Origin: Hymenobacter terrenus
GTDB lineage: Bacteria > Bacteroidota > Bacteroidia > Cytophagales > Hymenobacteraceae
Length of the DNA: 64,000 nt
Assembly: GCF_000972495.1 (NCBI RefSeq)
Contig: NZ_LATM01000017.1
Coordinates: 1-64,000, forward strand
Direction of reading: 5' to 3'
Shown here: positions 1-7,222 of the stretch, piece after piece
Position numbering within the stretch: the first letter of the stretch is position 1
Layout of the letters: the number at the start of each line of letters is the position of its first letter
The notes under the pieces: model-generated
Told to the model about the DNA's origin: nothing
Database searches by the model: none
Seen by the model: only the letters and a program-made list of their open reading frames with translations
Made by a program: the position numbers and the translations under genes

Positions 1-201
1 CGGCTGCCCGCGGCGGCCCGCTACCAGGTGCTGGTGCACGATGCCGCGGGCCGGCAGGTGCTGCAAACCACGCTGCCGGGCGGCCAGCGCCACCCCCTCA
101 ACGTGACCAGCCTGGCCACGGGCACGTACCAGCTCCTGGTCACCGGGAAGCTTGCCGACGGCGCCCCCCTGCGCCAGGTCCTGCGACTGACCAAGGAGTA
201 G
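1..201 (+). CDS. C-terminal end of a T9SS-sorted secreted protein (partial)
   Basis: The first 66 codons are open in frame 1 and end at TAG 199-201; the 5' part lies outside the window. The translation has the shape of a type A T9SS C-terminal sorting domain: a strand with a DAAGR turn, a hydrophobic stretch, then LNVTSLATGTYQLLV and a final short basic strand (LRLTKE). In Bacteroidota this roughly 70-residue domain directs outer-membrane translocation by the Por/T9SS machinery and is then removed. The passenger domain cannot be seen, so its function is unknown. A strong hairpin terminator follows 21 bases after the stop. Confidence 0.75.
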   Translation, partial: RLPAAARYQVLVHDAAGRQVLQTTLPGGQRHPLNVTSLATGTYQLLVTGKLADGAPLRQVLRLTKE

Positions 202-222
202 CACAAGCCCCTCCCCACGCCG

Positions 223-259
223 AAAAAAGGCTGCCCGCAGAAAGCGGGCAGCCTTTTTT
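223..259. terminator. Bidirectional intrinsic terminator
   Basis: Perfect 16-bp arms (223-238 and 244-259) around a 5-base loop, with A6 at the left foot and T6 at the right foot. It serves the plus-strand T9SS cargo gene and can also stop minus-strand transcription from the radical SAM gene. Confidence 0.9.
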
Positions 260-337
260 GTGTGCCATTAGTTTGAGTTCCTCTGCACCAGCACTTACCT
301 GATTTGGCGCGCTCTAAATACTCAAAGTAAAGTTGCG

Positions 338-1264
338 CTAGCTGTTTGGCGGCGACAGTTCGGTTGTCAGGTGCTGCTCGAAAAACTCGTCGCACCAGCG
401 GCACACGTTCTGCAGGTCTGCGGTGCGGGCGTGGGCGTGGGCCTCGGTTACGCCAATGGATTCGCCCATCTTCCACGGCTCGCCTTGGTTGAGGCGCTGC
501 ATGATTTCGGATTTGGAAGCGCGCAGCAGTACGTCGGCCACTTTCTCGGTACGGGCGTCGCCCAGCGGAAACCGGGTGCCGGGACAGCAGGGGTTGATTT
601 TCCAAAGTTGAATGCTGATTTCCTGGGGCAGTTCCGTGCCGCCCAAGAAGCCCTTGGCCCCGGAGAGGATGGCGCAGAAGTTATGGCCGGGGTCTTTGAG
701 CCAGATGTCTTTTTCGAGGGCACGGCCGCGGGCCCAGTTGCCGCCCAGCCACATGTCTTCGGTGGCGCCCCAGTAGCCCCAGCTCAGGGGATTTTGGGTG
801 AGGTAATGGTCCTTGTCGATGAGCGGGTCGTGGTCGTCGCCGTTCACGCCCCGGCTCTCGAAGAGGTCGGCCAGGGTCATCAGCCGGGAGCCGGCCATCT
901 TATGGTAGCGGTCGATGCTGGCAATGTCGAAACGCGTGACACCCTTGGCGATGAGCAAGTCCAGGATATCGCCGGTGAGCAGGTCGCCGTTGGTTTGCAG
1001 CATGACCTGGGTGCGGCCCTGGTATTTCTCCTGCACGGCATCGAGAATGAGGTAGAGCTTGGCGCGGTCGGCAATGGGCTCGCCGCCTGAGAGGATGAGC
1101 CGGTCGACCTGGTCGGGCAGGTTGCGTACGATGCGTAGGCAGTCTTGGGCACTAATGCGCGCACCCTGCGGCCCCGACGTGTTGTAGCAATGGTCGCACT
1201 TGTCGTTGCAGAGCTGGGTGAAGACCCAGTACACGGACTCGCAGTGGTTGAAATCAGTTTTCAT
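338..1264 (-). CDS. Radical SAM protein with additional C-terminal cysteines
   Basis: 308 residues. The cluster-binding motif CNDKCDHC (C19, C23, C26) is near the N-terminus, followed by the SAM-binding SGGEP motif at 59-63 and a partial TIM-barrel. Five further cysteines (C197, C226, C227, C288, C291) in NFC, PCC and CRWC contexts look like ligands for an auxiliary iron-sulfur cluster, as in SPASM or twitch enzymes. The reaction is unknown. It is the last gene of a minus-strand series with a YnjBCD-like ABC importer and two GATase1-like proteins, so a role in processing the imported ligand or a peptide or cofactor derived from it is a reasonable inference. It is shorter than ArsS or MoaA-like maturases and I cannot place it in a named subfamily. 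Confidence 0.8.
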   Translation of the reverse strand: MKTDFNHCESVYWVFTQLCNDKCDHCYNTSGPQGARISAQDCLRIVRNLPDQVDRLILSGGEPIADRAKLYLILDAVQEKYQGRTQVMLQTNGDLLTGDILDLLIAKGVTRFDIASIDRYHKMAGSRLMTLADLFESRGVNGDDHDPLIDKDHYLTQNPLSWGYWGATEDMWLGGNWARGRALEKDIWLKDPGHNFCAILSGAKGFLGGTELPQEISIQLWKINPCCPGTRFPLGDARTEKVADVLLRASKSEIMQRLNQGEPWKMGESIGVTEAHAHARTADLQNVCRWCDEFFEQHLTTELSPPNS

Positions 1265-1304
1265 GTAATGTAGCGGTACGAATTCGTACGAACGTCGGGC
1301 TCCG

Positions 1305-1356
1305 CGCTATCAGTCAGTCATGATGAGCGGAGCCGAAGCATGACTGACTGATAGCG
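1305..1356. repeat. Palindromic repeat between radical SAM and ATPase genes
   Basis: 18-bp perfect arms at 1305-1322 and 1339-1356. The loop holds GAGCGGAGCCGAAG, which resembles the core of the larger GTCATGCTGAGC...GCCGAAGC palindromes elsewhere in the window. A short palindrome around the EcoRI-like GAATTC lies just before it at about 1276-1291. Confidence 0.8.
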
Positions 1357-1372
1357 TTTATACTATAAATAT

Positions 1373-2110
1373 TCAGATTATCATATTTCTTTTCTGCTGA
1401 ACACTTTCCCAAAAAGCCAGCTCGCTGCCAATGGCGGTGCGGGCATCCTCCACGAACGCTGCCACCGAGGCGAAGCTGGTGAGTTGGCCCTCGTCGAGGT
1501 AGGCAAACCGGGTGCCCACGGTGAGGGCTTCGCGGCTGTCGTGGGTCACGAATAAGGAAGTAATCTGGTGCTGCCGGCTCACGCGCAGAAACAGCTGCTG
1601 CATATCGGCCCGGGTCTGGGCGTCGAGGTTGCCGAAGGGCTCATCGAGCAGCAGAAGGCGCGGCCGGATAATGAGGGCGCGCCCAAATGATACACGCTGC
1701 CGCTGCCCACCCGAGAGCTGATACGGCGCTTTTTGGGCCTGCTCGCGCAGGTCCAGCTCATCAAGCAAGGCCGTTACTTGCGCGGTGATTTCGACCTGGG
1801 CCACCCGCCGGATCCGCAGGCCAAAGGCCACGTTCTCGAACACCGTGAGGTGCGGAAACAGCAGCGGCTCCTGGTAGAGGTACACCATTTGGCGCTCGTT
1901 GGGCGGCACGGGGCCCAGGTCCTGGCCCCGCAGGTGCAGGGTGCCCGCATCGGGCGCCTCCAGGCCAGCCAGGATTTTTAGCAGCGTGGTTTTGCCCCCG
2001 CCCGAGCGGCCCAGCACGGCCAGCACCTCGCCCTGGTTCAGCACCAACGAAACATTGCGCAGCACCGGCTGCCCGCCAAACTGCTTCGAAAGATTAGCTA
2101 CGGTGAGCAT
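1373..2110 (-). CDS. ABC transporter ATP-binding protein, YnjD/PotA-like
   Basis: 245 residues with a complete nucleotide-binding domain: Walker A GRSGGGKTT at 34-42, Q-loop around YQEP (79-82), signature LSGGQRQRV at 132-140, Walker B LLLLDEP ending at 158, and an H-loop in VTHDS. It would energise import through the two permeases encoded upstream on the same strand (4722-5597 and 3861-4622), with the binding lipoprotein at 5776-6981. It is short, without the C-terminal TOBE domain of MalK/PotA, which matches YnjD-like ATPases. The ATPase is separated from the permeases by the GATase1-like pair and by palindromic repeats. Confidence 0.9.
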   Translation of the reverse strand: MLTVANLSKQFGGQPVLRNVSLVLNQGEVLAVLGRSGGGKTTLLKILAGLEAPDAGTLHLRGQDLGPVPPNERQMVYLYQEPLLFPHLTVFENVAFGLRIRRVAQVEITAQVTALLDELDLREQAQKAPYQLSGGQRQRVSFGRALIIRPRLLLLDEPFGNLDAQTRADMQQLFLRVSRQHQITSLFVTHDSREALTVGTRFAYLDEGQLTSFASVAAFVEDARTAIGSELAFWESVQQKRNMII

Positions 2111-2181
2111 TACACTGATTTATAGTTAAGGAAATATAATGGGCTCCGGGCTAGGTGCTGTTAGAACGCTCACACTGAGTG

Positions 2182-2302
2182 CTATCAAAACGGTCATGCT
2201 GAGCGTAGCCGAAGTATCTCGCTCGGGGAAGTAAACCAATCGATTGAATTAGTGGTAGCACGCGAGATGCTTCGGCTGCGCTCAGCATGACCGTTTTGAT
2301 AG
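2182..2302. repeat. Large interspersed palindrome, GTCATGCTGAGC family
   Basis: Arms of about 41 bp at 2182-2222 and 2262-2302 with a few mismatches and a 39-base A/T-rich loop. The core GTCATGCTGAGC..GCCGAAG recurs at 15667-15770 and 38044-38139, and in degraded form near 24500 and 58265. It separates the ATPase gene from the GATase1-like pair. Confidence 0.9.
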
Positions 2303-2345
2303 TGCTCAGCATAACGAAACGCACTAATGGTGCTCAGCAGGGCCG

Positions 2346-2999
2346 TTATACCAAAGCTCCTGCCCCGTACGCGGCCGCATCGATGGTCAGGCGCTCAGGG
2401 GCGGGACGCACGCCGCAGAGCCACTGGGTGAGGCGGTCCATGTAGTTATCGAGGTGGGTGATTTGCTGCACGCCATGCTCTACGATGGGGTCGAGGGTAG
2501 TGGCAAGCAGCGTGCCCCCGTAGGCGTGGGTTTGCCAGGTGATGACCTCGCCCTCAGCATTGGTTTGGATGATTTCGGCGGATTCCGGCACGTGGGTGTA
2601 CACGCCGTGGGTGTGCCAGCAGGCTTGGCGCGGGGTGAGGCCCTGGTACACGGGGTGGTCGTAGTTCGTGGCCGACACGGGCGGGTTGGTGGGGTCCGTC
2701 ACCCACCAGTAGTTGTTCACGGGGCGGTCTTCCCATTGCGCGTCCAGCCAGGCGGTGGACGAGTCGCCTTCGAGGAAGACCTTTTTACCGGCCCGTAGGA
2801 AATCGTAGATGAGGTCCTTTTTCTCCGTCAGCACCGCCTGGTTCGATTGGAAGGGAATGGCCAGCGCGTCCAGGTCGTGCACGGCCGCGGCGTCGAGGTC
2901 GTGCACATAGAGCAACTGGTAGAGGTCGCGGTACTTGGGGGCCGTAGCCAGGGCGTAGTGCGACCACACCCCGTTGAAAAGCAAGCCTATCTTAGCCAT
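2346..2999 (-). CDS. GATase1/ThuA-like protein, copy B (no nucleophile Cys)
   Basis: 217 residues from the ATG at 2999, which fits the homologous sibling better than the longer reading from 3080. It has alternating strand and helix segments of a class I glutamine amidotransferase-like (flavodoxin-like) fold: a first strand KIGLLFNGVW, DALAIPF near 44-50, then an amphipathic helix and GKKVFLEGDSSTAW at 71-84. At the usual nucleophile elbow it has EGDSS and no Cys. HTHG lies at 129-132. It is a paralogue of the adjacent gene: both share D-x-L-x-x-P, the DFL/AGK helix and STAW or FTAW. Its ATG overlaps the sibling's stop (ATGGCTAA), so translation is probably coupled. Function is unknown; ThuA or DJ-1/PfpI relatives are the nearest guesses. 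Confidence 0.65.
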   Translation of the reverse strand: MAKIGLLFNGVWSHYALATAPKYRDLYQLLYVHDLDAAAVHDLDALAIPFQSNQAVLTEKKDLIYDFLRAGKKVFLEGDSSTAWLDAQWEDRPVNNYWWVTDPTNPPVSATNYDHPVYQGLTPRQACWHTHGVYTHVPESAEIIQTNAEGEVITWQTHAYGGTLLATTLDPIVEHGVQQITHLDNYMDRLTQWLCGVRPAPERLTIDAAAYGAGALV

Positions 3000-3612
3000 G
3001 AGCGGGAACGGTTGAAGAGGAAACGAGTTGAAGAAAATTGCGATATATCGTGACCAGCGCGCTTTCGGTGCGGCCGGCATAGGTCACGTCGGCTAGGGGG
3101 CCACTGGCGGTGAGCAGCATCCGGCCGGCGGTACTCACCTCATCGAGCACTACGACGGGGCGCTGCCAGGTATCGGCCAGTACCACATCGGCAGCCGGAG
3201 CGGCTGCAATGTAGCCGCAGGCCCACCAACCGCTCATGCCGTGCGAGAAGTTCAGCTCGTCGAGGTCGAAGCCGCGCAGCAGGTCGTAGCGGTCGGTACC
3301 GGGGGCGTAGCGCACCTCCAACGTGGGACGGGAGTTGTCCATCACCCACTGGTTGCCGGGCACCCAGGCGGTAAAGAAGCCGTCGCAGCACACCAGAGCC
3401 TTGCCGGCATCCAAAAAGTCCCGCACCTTATCCTTTATTTTCAGCATAGCCACGTGGTCGGAGCCGTTGGGCACCACCAGCAGGTCGTAGGGTGTCAGGT
3501 CGGGGTTGAAGTCTTTGGTGATGAAGCAAGTGGTGTACTGCACCAGCTCATTTGAGACGTAATACTTTTCCAGCCCGACAAGGCCGTTGGAGATGAGCAG
3601 GGCTTGCAGCAT
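2992..3612 (-). CDS. GATase1/ThuA-like protein, copy A (retains Cys)
   Basis: 206 residues from ATG 3612. The frame stays open upstream to 3762, but that extension reads through a CT-rich repeat, so I reject it. Residues 41-48 (PYDLLVVP) and 62-83 (a DFL helix, AGK, a strand ending LVCC, then DGFFTAW) fit a class I glutamine amidotransferase-like fold with C75/C76 at the nucleophile position (C-D-G). H124 in SHGM is a candidate catalytic histidine. The neighbouring copy B aligns along most of its length but lacks the Cys. The two overlap by 8 bases and may form a heterodimer of an active and an inactive subunit. Their position inside an ABC importer cluster with a radical SAM gene suggests a joint role, but the substrate cannot be named. 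Confidence 0.65.
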   Translation of the reverse strand: MLQALLISNGLVGLEKYYVSNELVQYTTCFITKDFNPDLTPYDLLVVPNGSDHVAMLKIKDKVRDFLDAGKALVCCDGFFTAWVPGNQWVMDNSRPTLEVRYAPGTDRYDLLRGFDLDELNFSHGMSGWWACGYIAAAPAADVVLADTWQRPVVVLDEVSTAGRMLLTASGPLADVTYAGRTESALVTIYRNFLQLVSSSTVPAHG

Positions 3613-3648
3613 TTTAAGTTGTTTGGGATAGTAGTGGACGACGCGAAC

Positions 3649-3848
3649 GGGGGGACCTCCCCCCGGCCCTTCTCCCCAGGAGAGGGGAGCCGGACGATGT
3701 GGTATGCTGGCTACTGAGCCGCCATGGTAGTCTATGGTAGTGATGCAGTGTTCGACTAACAATTGATAACTAGCGCAGTTTCAGAATCTTTTTCAGATCA
3801 TCAGCCTCCCCTTCTCCTCAAGAGAGGGGCCGGGGGGAAGGCACCCCT
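3649..3848. repeat. Pair of CCCTCTCC-type repeats in inverted orientation
   Basis: Two copies of a CT/GA-rich palindromic unit (3649-3693 and 3805-3848), built from TTCTCC, AGAGGGG and CCGGGGGG blocks, face each other across about 110 bases. They occupy the gap between the second permease gene and GATase1-like copy A. Related copies occur at 7028-7062, 7184-7219 and near 20131-20160. Confidence 0.8.
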
Positions 3849-3860
3849 GCTAAACAACAG

Positions 3861-4622
3861 TTACGGTTTGCGTAGCAGGGCAGATTTATTGACCAGTAGC
3901 AGCAGAGCTGGGGGCAGCAATACTAGCAACGAGGCAACGGCGGCTAGCTGGGCATTGGCTTCGCCTACGTAGGTAAATACTTGAACGGTGAGGGTGCGCA
4001 CCTTGCCTACACTCAGTACGTTGGTCAGGCCGAAATCGAACCAGGTGAGCAGGAACGTTTGCACCAGGGTGGTGCGCAACAGGGGCCAGGCCAGCGGCAA
4101 CAGCACCTGCCGCAAGGCCTGCCCCGCCGTGCAGCCCAGCGTGCGGGCCAAGTGCTCATACTCCCGAACCTGCGGCGACCAGAAGCTGCGCAGCAGCAGG
4201 GTGGCAAACGGCAACGCTACCAGCCCCAGCCCCAGCAGCACCCCGCCCACCGAGCCCGACAAGTGCAGCCGGATAATAAACGGCTGGATGAGCACGGCCA
4301 GGAGCACCGGTGGCAGGGCGTAGGGCAGGTAGCTGGCGGCCTCCCACTGCGCGGCGCGGCGGCTGCGGGCAATGGCCCGCGCCAGCGCGAAGCCACTTGC
4401 CGTGGCTCCCACTGCCACCGTGCCGGCCAGCAGCAGGCTGCGCCCCAGGCCAGCCAGCAGGTCGTTGTCGGCGGCCAGGAGGCTGCGCACGGCAGCGAGG
4501 GAATAGCGCATGGGCAGTGCCGCCGGGAACCGCCAGTCCTCCCCCACCGCCAGCAGCCCGAGCAGCACAAAAGGCAGCCCAAACAGCAAGGCGAGGAAGA
4601 GCGTGAGGAGCCGGGAACGCAT
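3861..4622 (-). CDS. ABC transporter permease, half of a split YnjC (second half)
   Basis: 253 residues, very hydrophobic, about six membrane segments. A cytoplasmic EAA-type loop is visible at about 154-178 (EYEHLARTLGCTAGQALRQV), where the ATPase would dock. The family is BPD_transp_1, as in ThiP, PotC and YnjC. E. coli YnjC is a single long protein with two such domains; here the two halves are separate genes, this one following 4722-5597 with 99 bases between. Together they would form the heterodimeric membrane channel for the 5776-6981 binding protein and the 1373-2110 ATPase. Confidence 0.85.
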   Translation of the reverse strand: MRSRLLTLFLALLFGLPFVLLGLLAVGEDWRFPAALPMRYSLAAVRSLLAADNDLLAGLGRSLLLAGTVAVGATASGFALARAIARSRRAAQWEAASYLPYALPPVLLAVLIQPFIIRLHLSGSVGGVLLGLGLVALPFATLLLRSFWSPQVREYEHLARTLGCTAGQALRQVLLPLAWPLLRTTLVQTFLLTWFDFGLTNVLSVGKVRTLTVQVFTYVGEANAQLAAVASLLVLLPPALLLLVNKSALLRKP

Positions 4623-4651
4623 GGGGAGAGCGGTTTCTGGAGTTAGGGTAA

Positions 4652-4726
4652 CGTAGCGCGGACTTTTAGTCCGCGTCCGAGAACGAGCTACTGACGCGGG
4701 GACGCGGACTAAAAGTCCACACTACG
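4652..4726. repeat. Palindrome GTAGCGCGGACTTTTAGTCC family
   Basis: Arms 4652-4678 and 4700-4726 (27 bp, few mismatches). The right arm runs into the preceding permease gene: its stop codon (TAG on the minus strand, 4722-4724) lies inside the repeat. It sits between the two permease genes of one transport system. Confidence 0.85.
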
Positions 4727-5597
4727 GAACGGAGGCGGTGTCGCGGGCCCGGCCCGTGAGGCGCAGCAGGCCTATCAACCCCAATAACCCGGCGGCGACC
4801 AGGAAGCCGGCCAGGTAGGCGCTGGGCAGCTCCCGCAGGTCGAAGCGCTGGAGGCGGGTGGCAATGTATACGGACAGCATCTGGGGGTAAGGGCGGCCCA
4901 AGAGGAGCGGAATATCGTAGGCCCCGAGCGTGGCAATGAAGCTGAGCAGCAGCGTAGGCGCGGCCTGGCGCAGCAGCACCGGCACCGCCACCCGCCGCCG
5001 AAACTGCGCGGCGCTGGCCCCGAGTGTGAGCGTAAGCTGATAGTATTCAGCCAACCGGCTTTCCTGGTAAATGGCCTGGAACAGCAGGGTGAGAAACGGG
5101 AATGAGAGCAGCACCTGCGCCAGGATGATGCCCACGCCGGGCCCGTCCTGCACCAGCTCCGGGAAGTCCTCCAGGTTGGCCGTGAGCCCGAAGCGAAAGC
5201 TGAGGCGTGACAGCCATCCGGCCCGGCTCAGTAGCTGAAACAGGTAGAAGGCGACCACCAGCGAGGGCATCAGCAGGGGTACGTAGAGCAGCGCGGGCAG
5301 GGGGGGCCGCCGCAGGGTGGGCTGTGCCCACAGCACTAGCAGCAGCGCCAGCCCCGTGGATATTCCCACCGAGGCCACGGCCACCCAGGCGCTGTACAAG
5401 GCCGCGTAGAGCAGGCCGGTATCAGCCCCCAGCGCCCGCCAGTAGCGCCCGGTGAAGCCGGCTGCCAGCGGCCCCGCCAGCCCCACGCTGCCCAGCAAGG
5501 CGTAGGCCAGCCCCGCCACGGGTAGCCCTACCACCAGCAGGCCGTAGAGCCAAAGTAGCAAACGCGCAGGTGACAGCGTGGCAACGGTTCCGGGCAT
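4722..5597 (-). CDS. ABC transporter permease, half of a split YnjC (first half)
   Basis: 291 residues with about six hydrophobic segments, beginning with a long one at 11-36. An EAA-type loop lies at about 183-207 (AEYYQLTLTLGASAAQFRRR), the docking site for the ATPase. It belongs to the BPD_transp_1 (binding-protein-dependent permease) family. Its partner is 3861-4622. The last codons and the stop overlap a palindromic repeat, so the C-terminus may have been set by insertion of that repeat. Upstream lies the binding lipoprotein at 5776-6981, whose stop is 178 bases away. Confidence 0.85.
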   Translation of the reverse strand: MPGTVATLSPARLLLWLYGLLVVGLPVAGLAYALLGSVGLAGPLAAGFTGRYWRALGADTGLLYAALYSAWVAVASVGISTGLALLLVLWAQPTLRRPPLPALLYVPLLMPSLVVAFYLFQLLSRAGWLSRLSFRFGLTANLEDFPELVQDGPGVGIILAQVLLSFPFLTLLFQAIYQESRLAEYYQLTLTLGASAAQFRRRVAVPVLLRQAAPTLLLSFIATLGAYDIPLLLGRPYPQMLSVYIATRLQRFDLRELPSAYLAGFLVAAGLLGLIGLLRLTGRARDTASVP

Positions 5598-5678
5598 CCG
5601 ACAGCTAGCGTGAAATTTGTAAAAGTCCTATTTTAAGCTTTTTATTCAGTGCCGCGCCGCAGATGTCTCTTCTCAAAG

Positions 5679-5696
5679 GATGCTCGAAGGAGCATC
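5679..5696. repeat. Short hairpin between binding-protein and permease genes
   Basis: Seven-base arms (GATGCTC / GAGCATC) around GAAG. It lies in the 178-base gap between 5776-6981 and 4722-5597, next to AACGTCGGAC, which resembles the edge of other repeats here. It could also be a simple mRNA processing or attenuation hairpin. Confidence 0.5.
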
Positions 5697-5775
5697 GAAG
5701 GAACGTCGGACACAGTGCGGTTGGGCAGCGGGCGGACGGGCTTCAGAAAATGCTATTTATTCGTCAGCACCAATT

Positions 5776-6981
5776 CTACTTTTCAATGACGTACGTCCGG
5801 AAATCCTTGAATAGCCGGGTCATGTACTCCGGGTCGGGCTCGGGAAGGGCCAGGCCCTGGATGGCCTCGCGCCGGGGGGCGTAGCGGCGCGACGGCAGCT
5901 GCTCAAACTGCTCGCGCTGGGCCGCGGGCAGGGCCTGCAAATTGAGCACGGTATGGTCGCCCCACACGTTCGGGTCCATCTTTTTGAGCTGGGCTTCGGG
6001 CGAAATCAGGAAGTTGATGACCAGCAGGGCCGCTTCGGGGTGCTGGGCGCGCCGCACGATGCCCAGGTAGTGCGAGTTCCGAATGGTGCCGGGCGCCGGC
6101 ACGTAGGCGCGGGCGGTGGCCGGGAATACCTTTTGGTTCACCTTATTGTCGACCTCGGCGTCGTTGTTGGAGAAGGTGAAGGCCACCTCGCCGTTGGCAA
6201 AGAGCTGGTGCAGCGGCGCCAACTGCTCGGGAAAGGTCCGGCCCTGTTTCCAGAAGTAGGGCCGGCTCTCGTTCAACTGCCGCCACAGTGCCCCCGACCA
6301 CTTCTGATACACGGCCTCGTCGAACTTACCCTGGAACAGCTTCGGGTCGCCCGATAGGGCTATCATCCACGATTTCAGTAGGGTCATGCCGGTAAACTCG
6401 TTCGGGATGGTAAATTGACCAGGGTGCGCTTTCAGGAAGGCCGGCAGCTCGGCAAAGGACTGGGGCGGGCGGGTCACCTTGCTCGAATCGTAGATAAAGG
6501 TGAACTGCACGTTGCCCCAGGGGCACTCCATGCCCGCCACCGGCTGCTGAAAGTCGGTATTGATGAAGGGATTTTGCAAATCGAGAAAGCCGGCATTGGG
6601 CAGTTGGGCCACGAAAGGCCCGAGCAGCCCGTTTATCTGCCGGAGCTGGTAGAAGGTTTCGCCGTTAATCCACAGCAAGTCGGCTTCGCTGGGCTGGTCG
6701 GCCTGTTGCTCGGCGGCCAGCGTCTGCACCAGTCCCGCCCCCTGACCAGCGGAAATTTGCAGGTCGATGCCATAACGGCGCTTCAGTTCAGGCCGCACAT
6801 AGCCATTCATGTAGCGGTTGATGAGCGGGTCGCCCTGCCACATCACCATGCTCACCGTTTGGCTGCGGCCCTTGGCTTCGATTTGCGGCCAGGTTTGGGC
6901 AAGTATCTGCTGGGGTTCGCGGGGCTTATCGGAGCCGCAGCCGGCGAGCAGGGCGAGGAGCGAAAGGAAGAATTTTTTCAT
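5776..6981 (-). CDS. YnjB-like ABC transporter substrate-binding lipoprotein
   Basis: 401 residues. The N-terminus is a lipoprotein signal with lipobox LLAGC (Cys15), so the mature protein is membrane-anchored. Long stretches resemble E. coli YnjB (COG4134): a D-x-x-INRYM segment, DLLWINGE, the CPWGNVQFTF block, EFTG, YFWKQGRTFP, FLISPEAQLKK.DP.VWGD and the LPAAQRE tail. YnjB is the uncharacterised binding component of YnjBCD, a relative of the thiamine (ThiB) and iron (FbpA) binding proteins. The gene lies directly downstream of a TonB-dependent receptor, which suggests that the ligand crosses both membranes through this cluster. The ligand is unknown. Confidence 0.88.
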   Translation of the reverse strand: MKKFFLSLLALLAGCGSDKPREPQQILAQTWPQIEAKGRSQTVSMVMWQGDPLINRYMNGYVRPELKRRYGIDLQISAGQGAGLVQTLAAEQQADQPSEADLLWINGETFYQLRQINGLLGPFVAQLPNAGFLDLQNPFINTDFQQPVAGMECPWGNVQFTFIYDSSKVTRPPQSFAELPAFLKAHPGQFTIPNEFTGMTLLKSWMIALSGDPKLFQGKFDEAVYQKWSGALWRQLNESRPYFWKQGRTFPEQLAPLHQLFANGEVAFTFSNNDAEVDNKVNQKVFPATARAYVPAPGTIRNSHYLGIVRRAQHPEAALLVINFLISPEAQLKKMDPNVWGDHTVLNLQALPAAQREQFEQLPSRRYAPRREAIQGLALPEPDPEYMTRLFKDFRTYVIEK

Positions 6982-7027
6982 AGGATTTGGGTAATCTAAA
7001 GAACGTCAGGCGGTGCACAGCCGCGTC

Positions 7028-7219
7028 ACCTCACCCCCTGACCCCCTCTCCAAAAAAGAGGGGGCACCGGGCTTGCTCTGAGTTAAGAGCTAAAAGTGAG
7101 AAGTTAAAAGGCAGTTGATTTTTAACTCTTCACTTTTAAATCAACCCGACTTTCAACCCCTTTCACGTCTGGGCTGAACCAGTGACCTCTCTTTTTTGGA
7201 GAGAGGTCAGGGGGTGAGG
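7028..7219. repeat. Inverted pair of CCTCACCCCCTGACC repeats with inner inverted repeat
   Basis: Outer copies at about 7028-7062 and 7184-7219 are reverse complements sharing CCTCACCCCCTGACC and a CTCTCC/AAAAAAGAGAG hairpin. Between them lies a second, A/T-rich inverted pair (units containing AAAAGTGA and AGTTAAAA). This fills the gap between the TonB receptor and the binding lipoprotein. The right outer copy ends close to the receptor's stop codon at 7223. Confidence 0.85.
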
Positions 7220-7222
7220 TTA

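Noticed and set aside
371..1090. Plus-strand frame opposite the radical SAM gene
   Set aside because: Shadow of a gene with clear CxxxCxxC and SGGEP motifs.
2182..2302. CRISPR-like repeat
   Set aside because: Dispersed single palindromes, no regular spacers or cas genes anywhere in the window.
3613..3762. N-terminal extension of the GATase1-like copy A
   Set aside because: Encoded by a CT-rich repeat; the sibling protein has no such extension.
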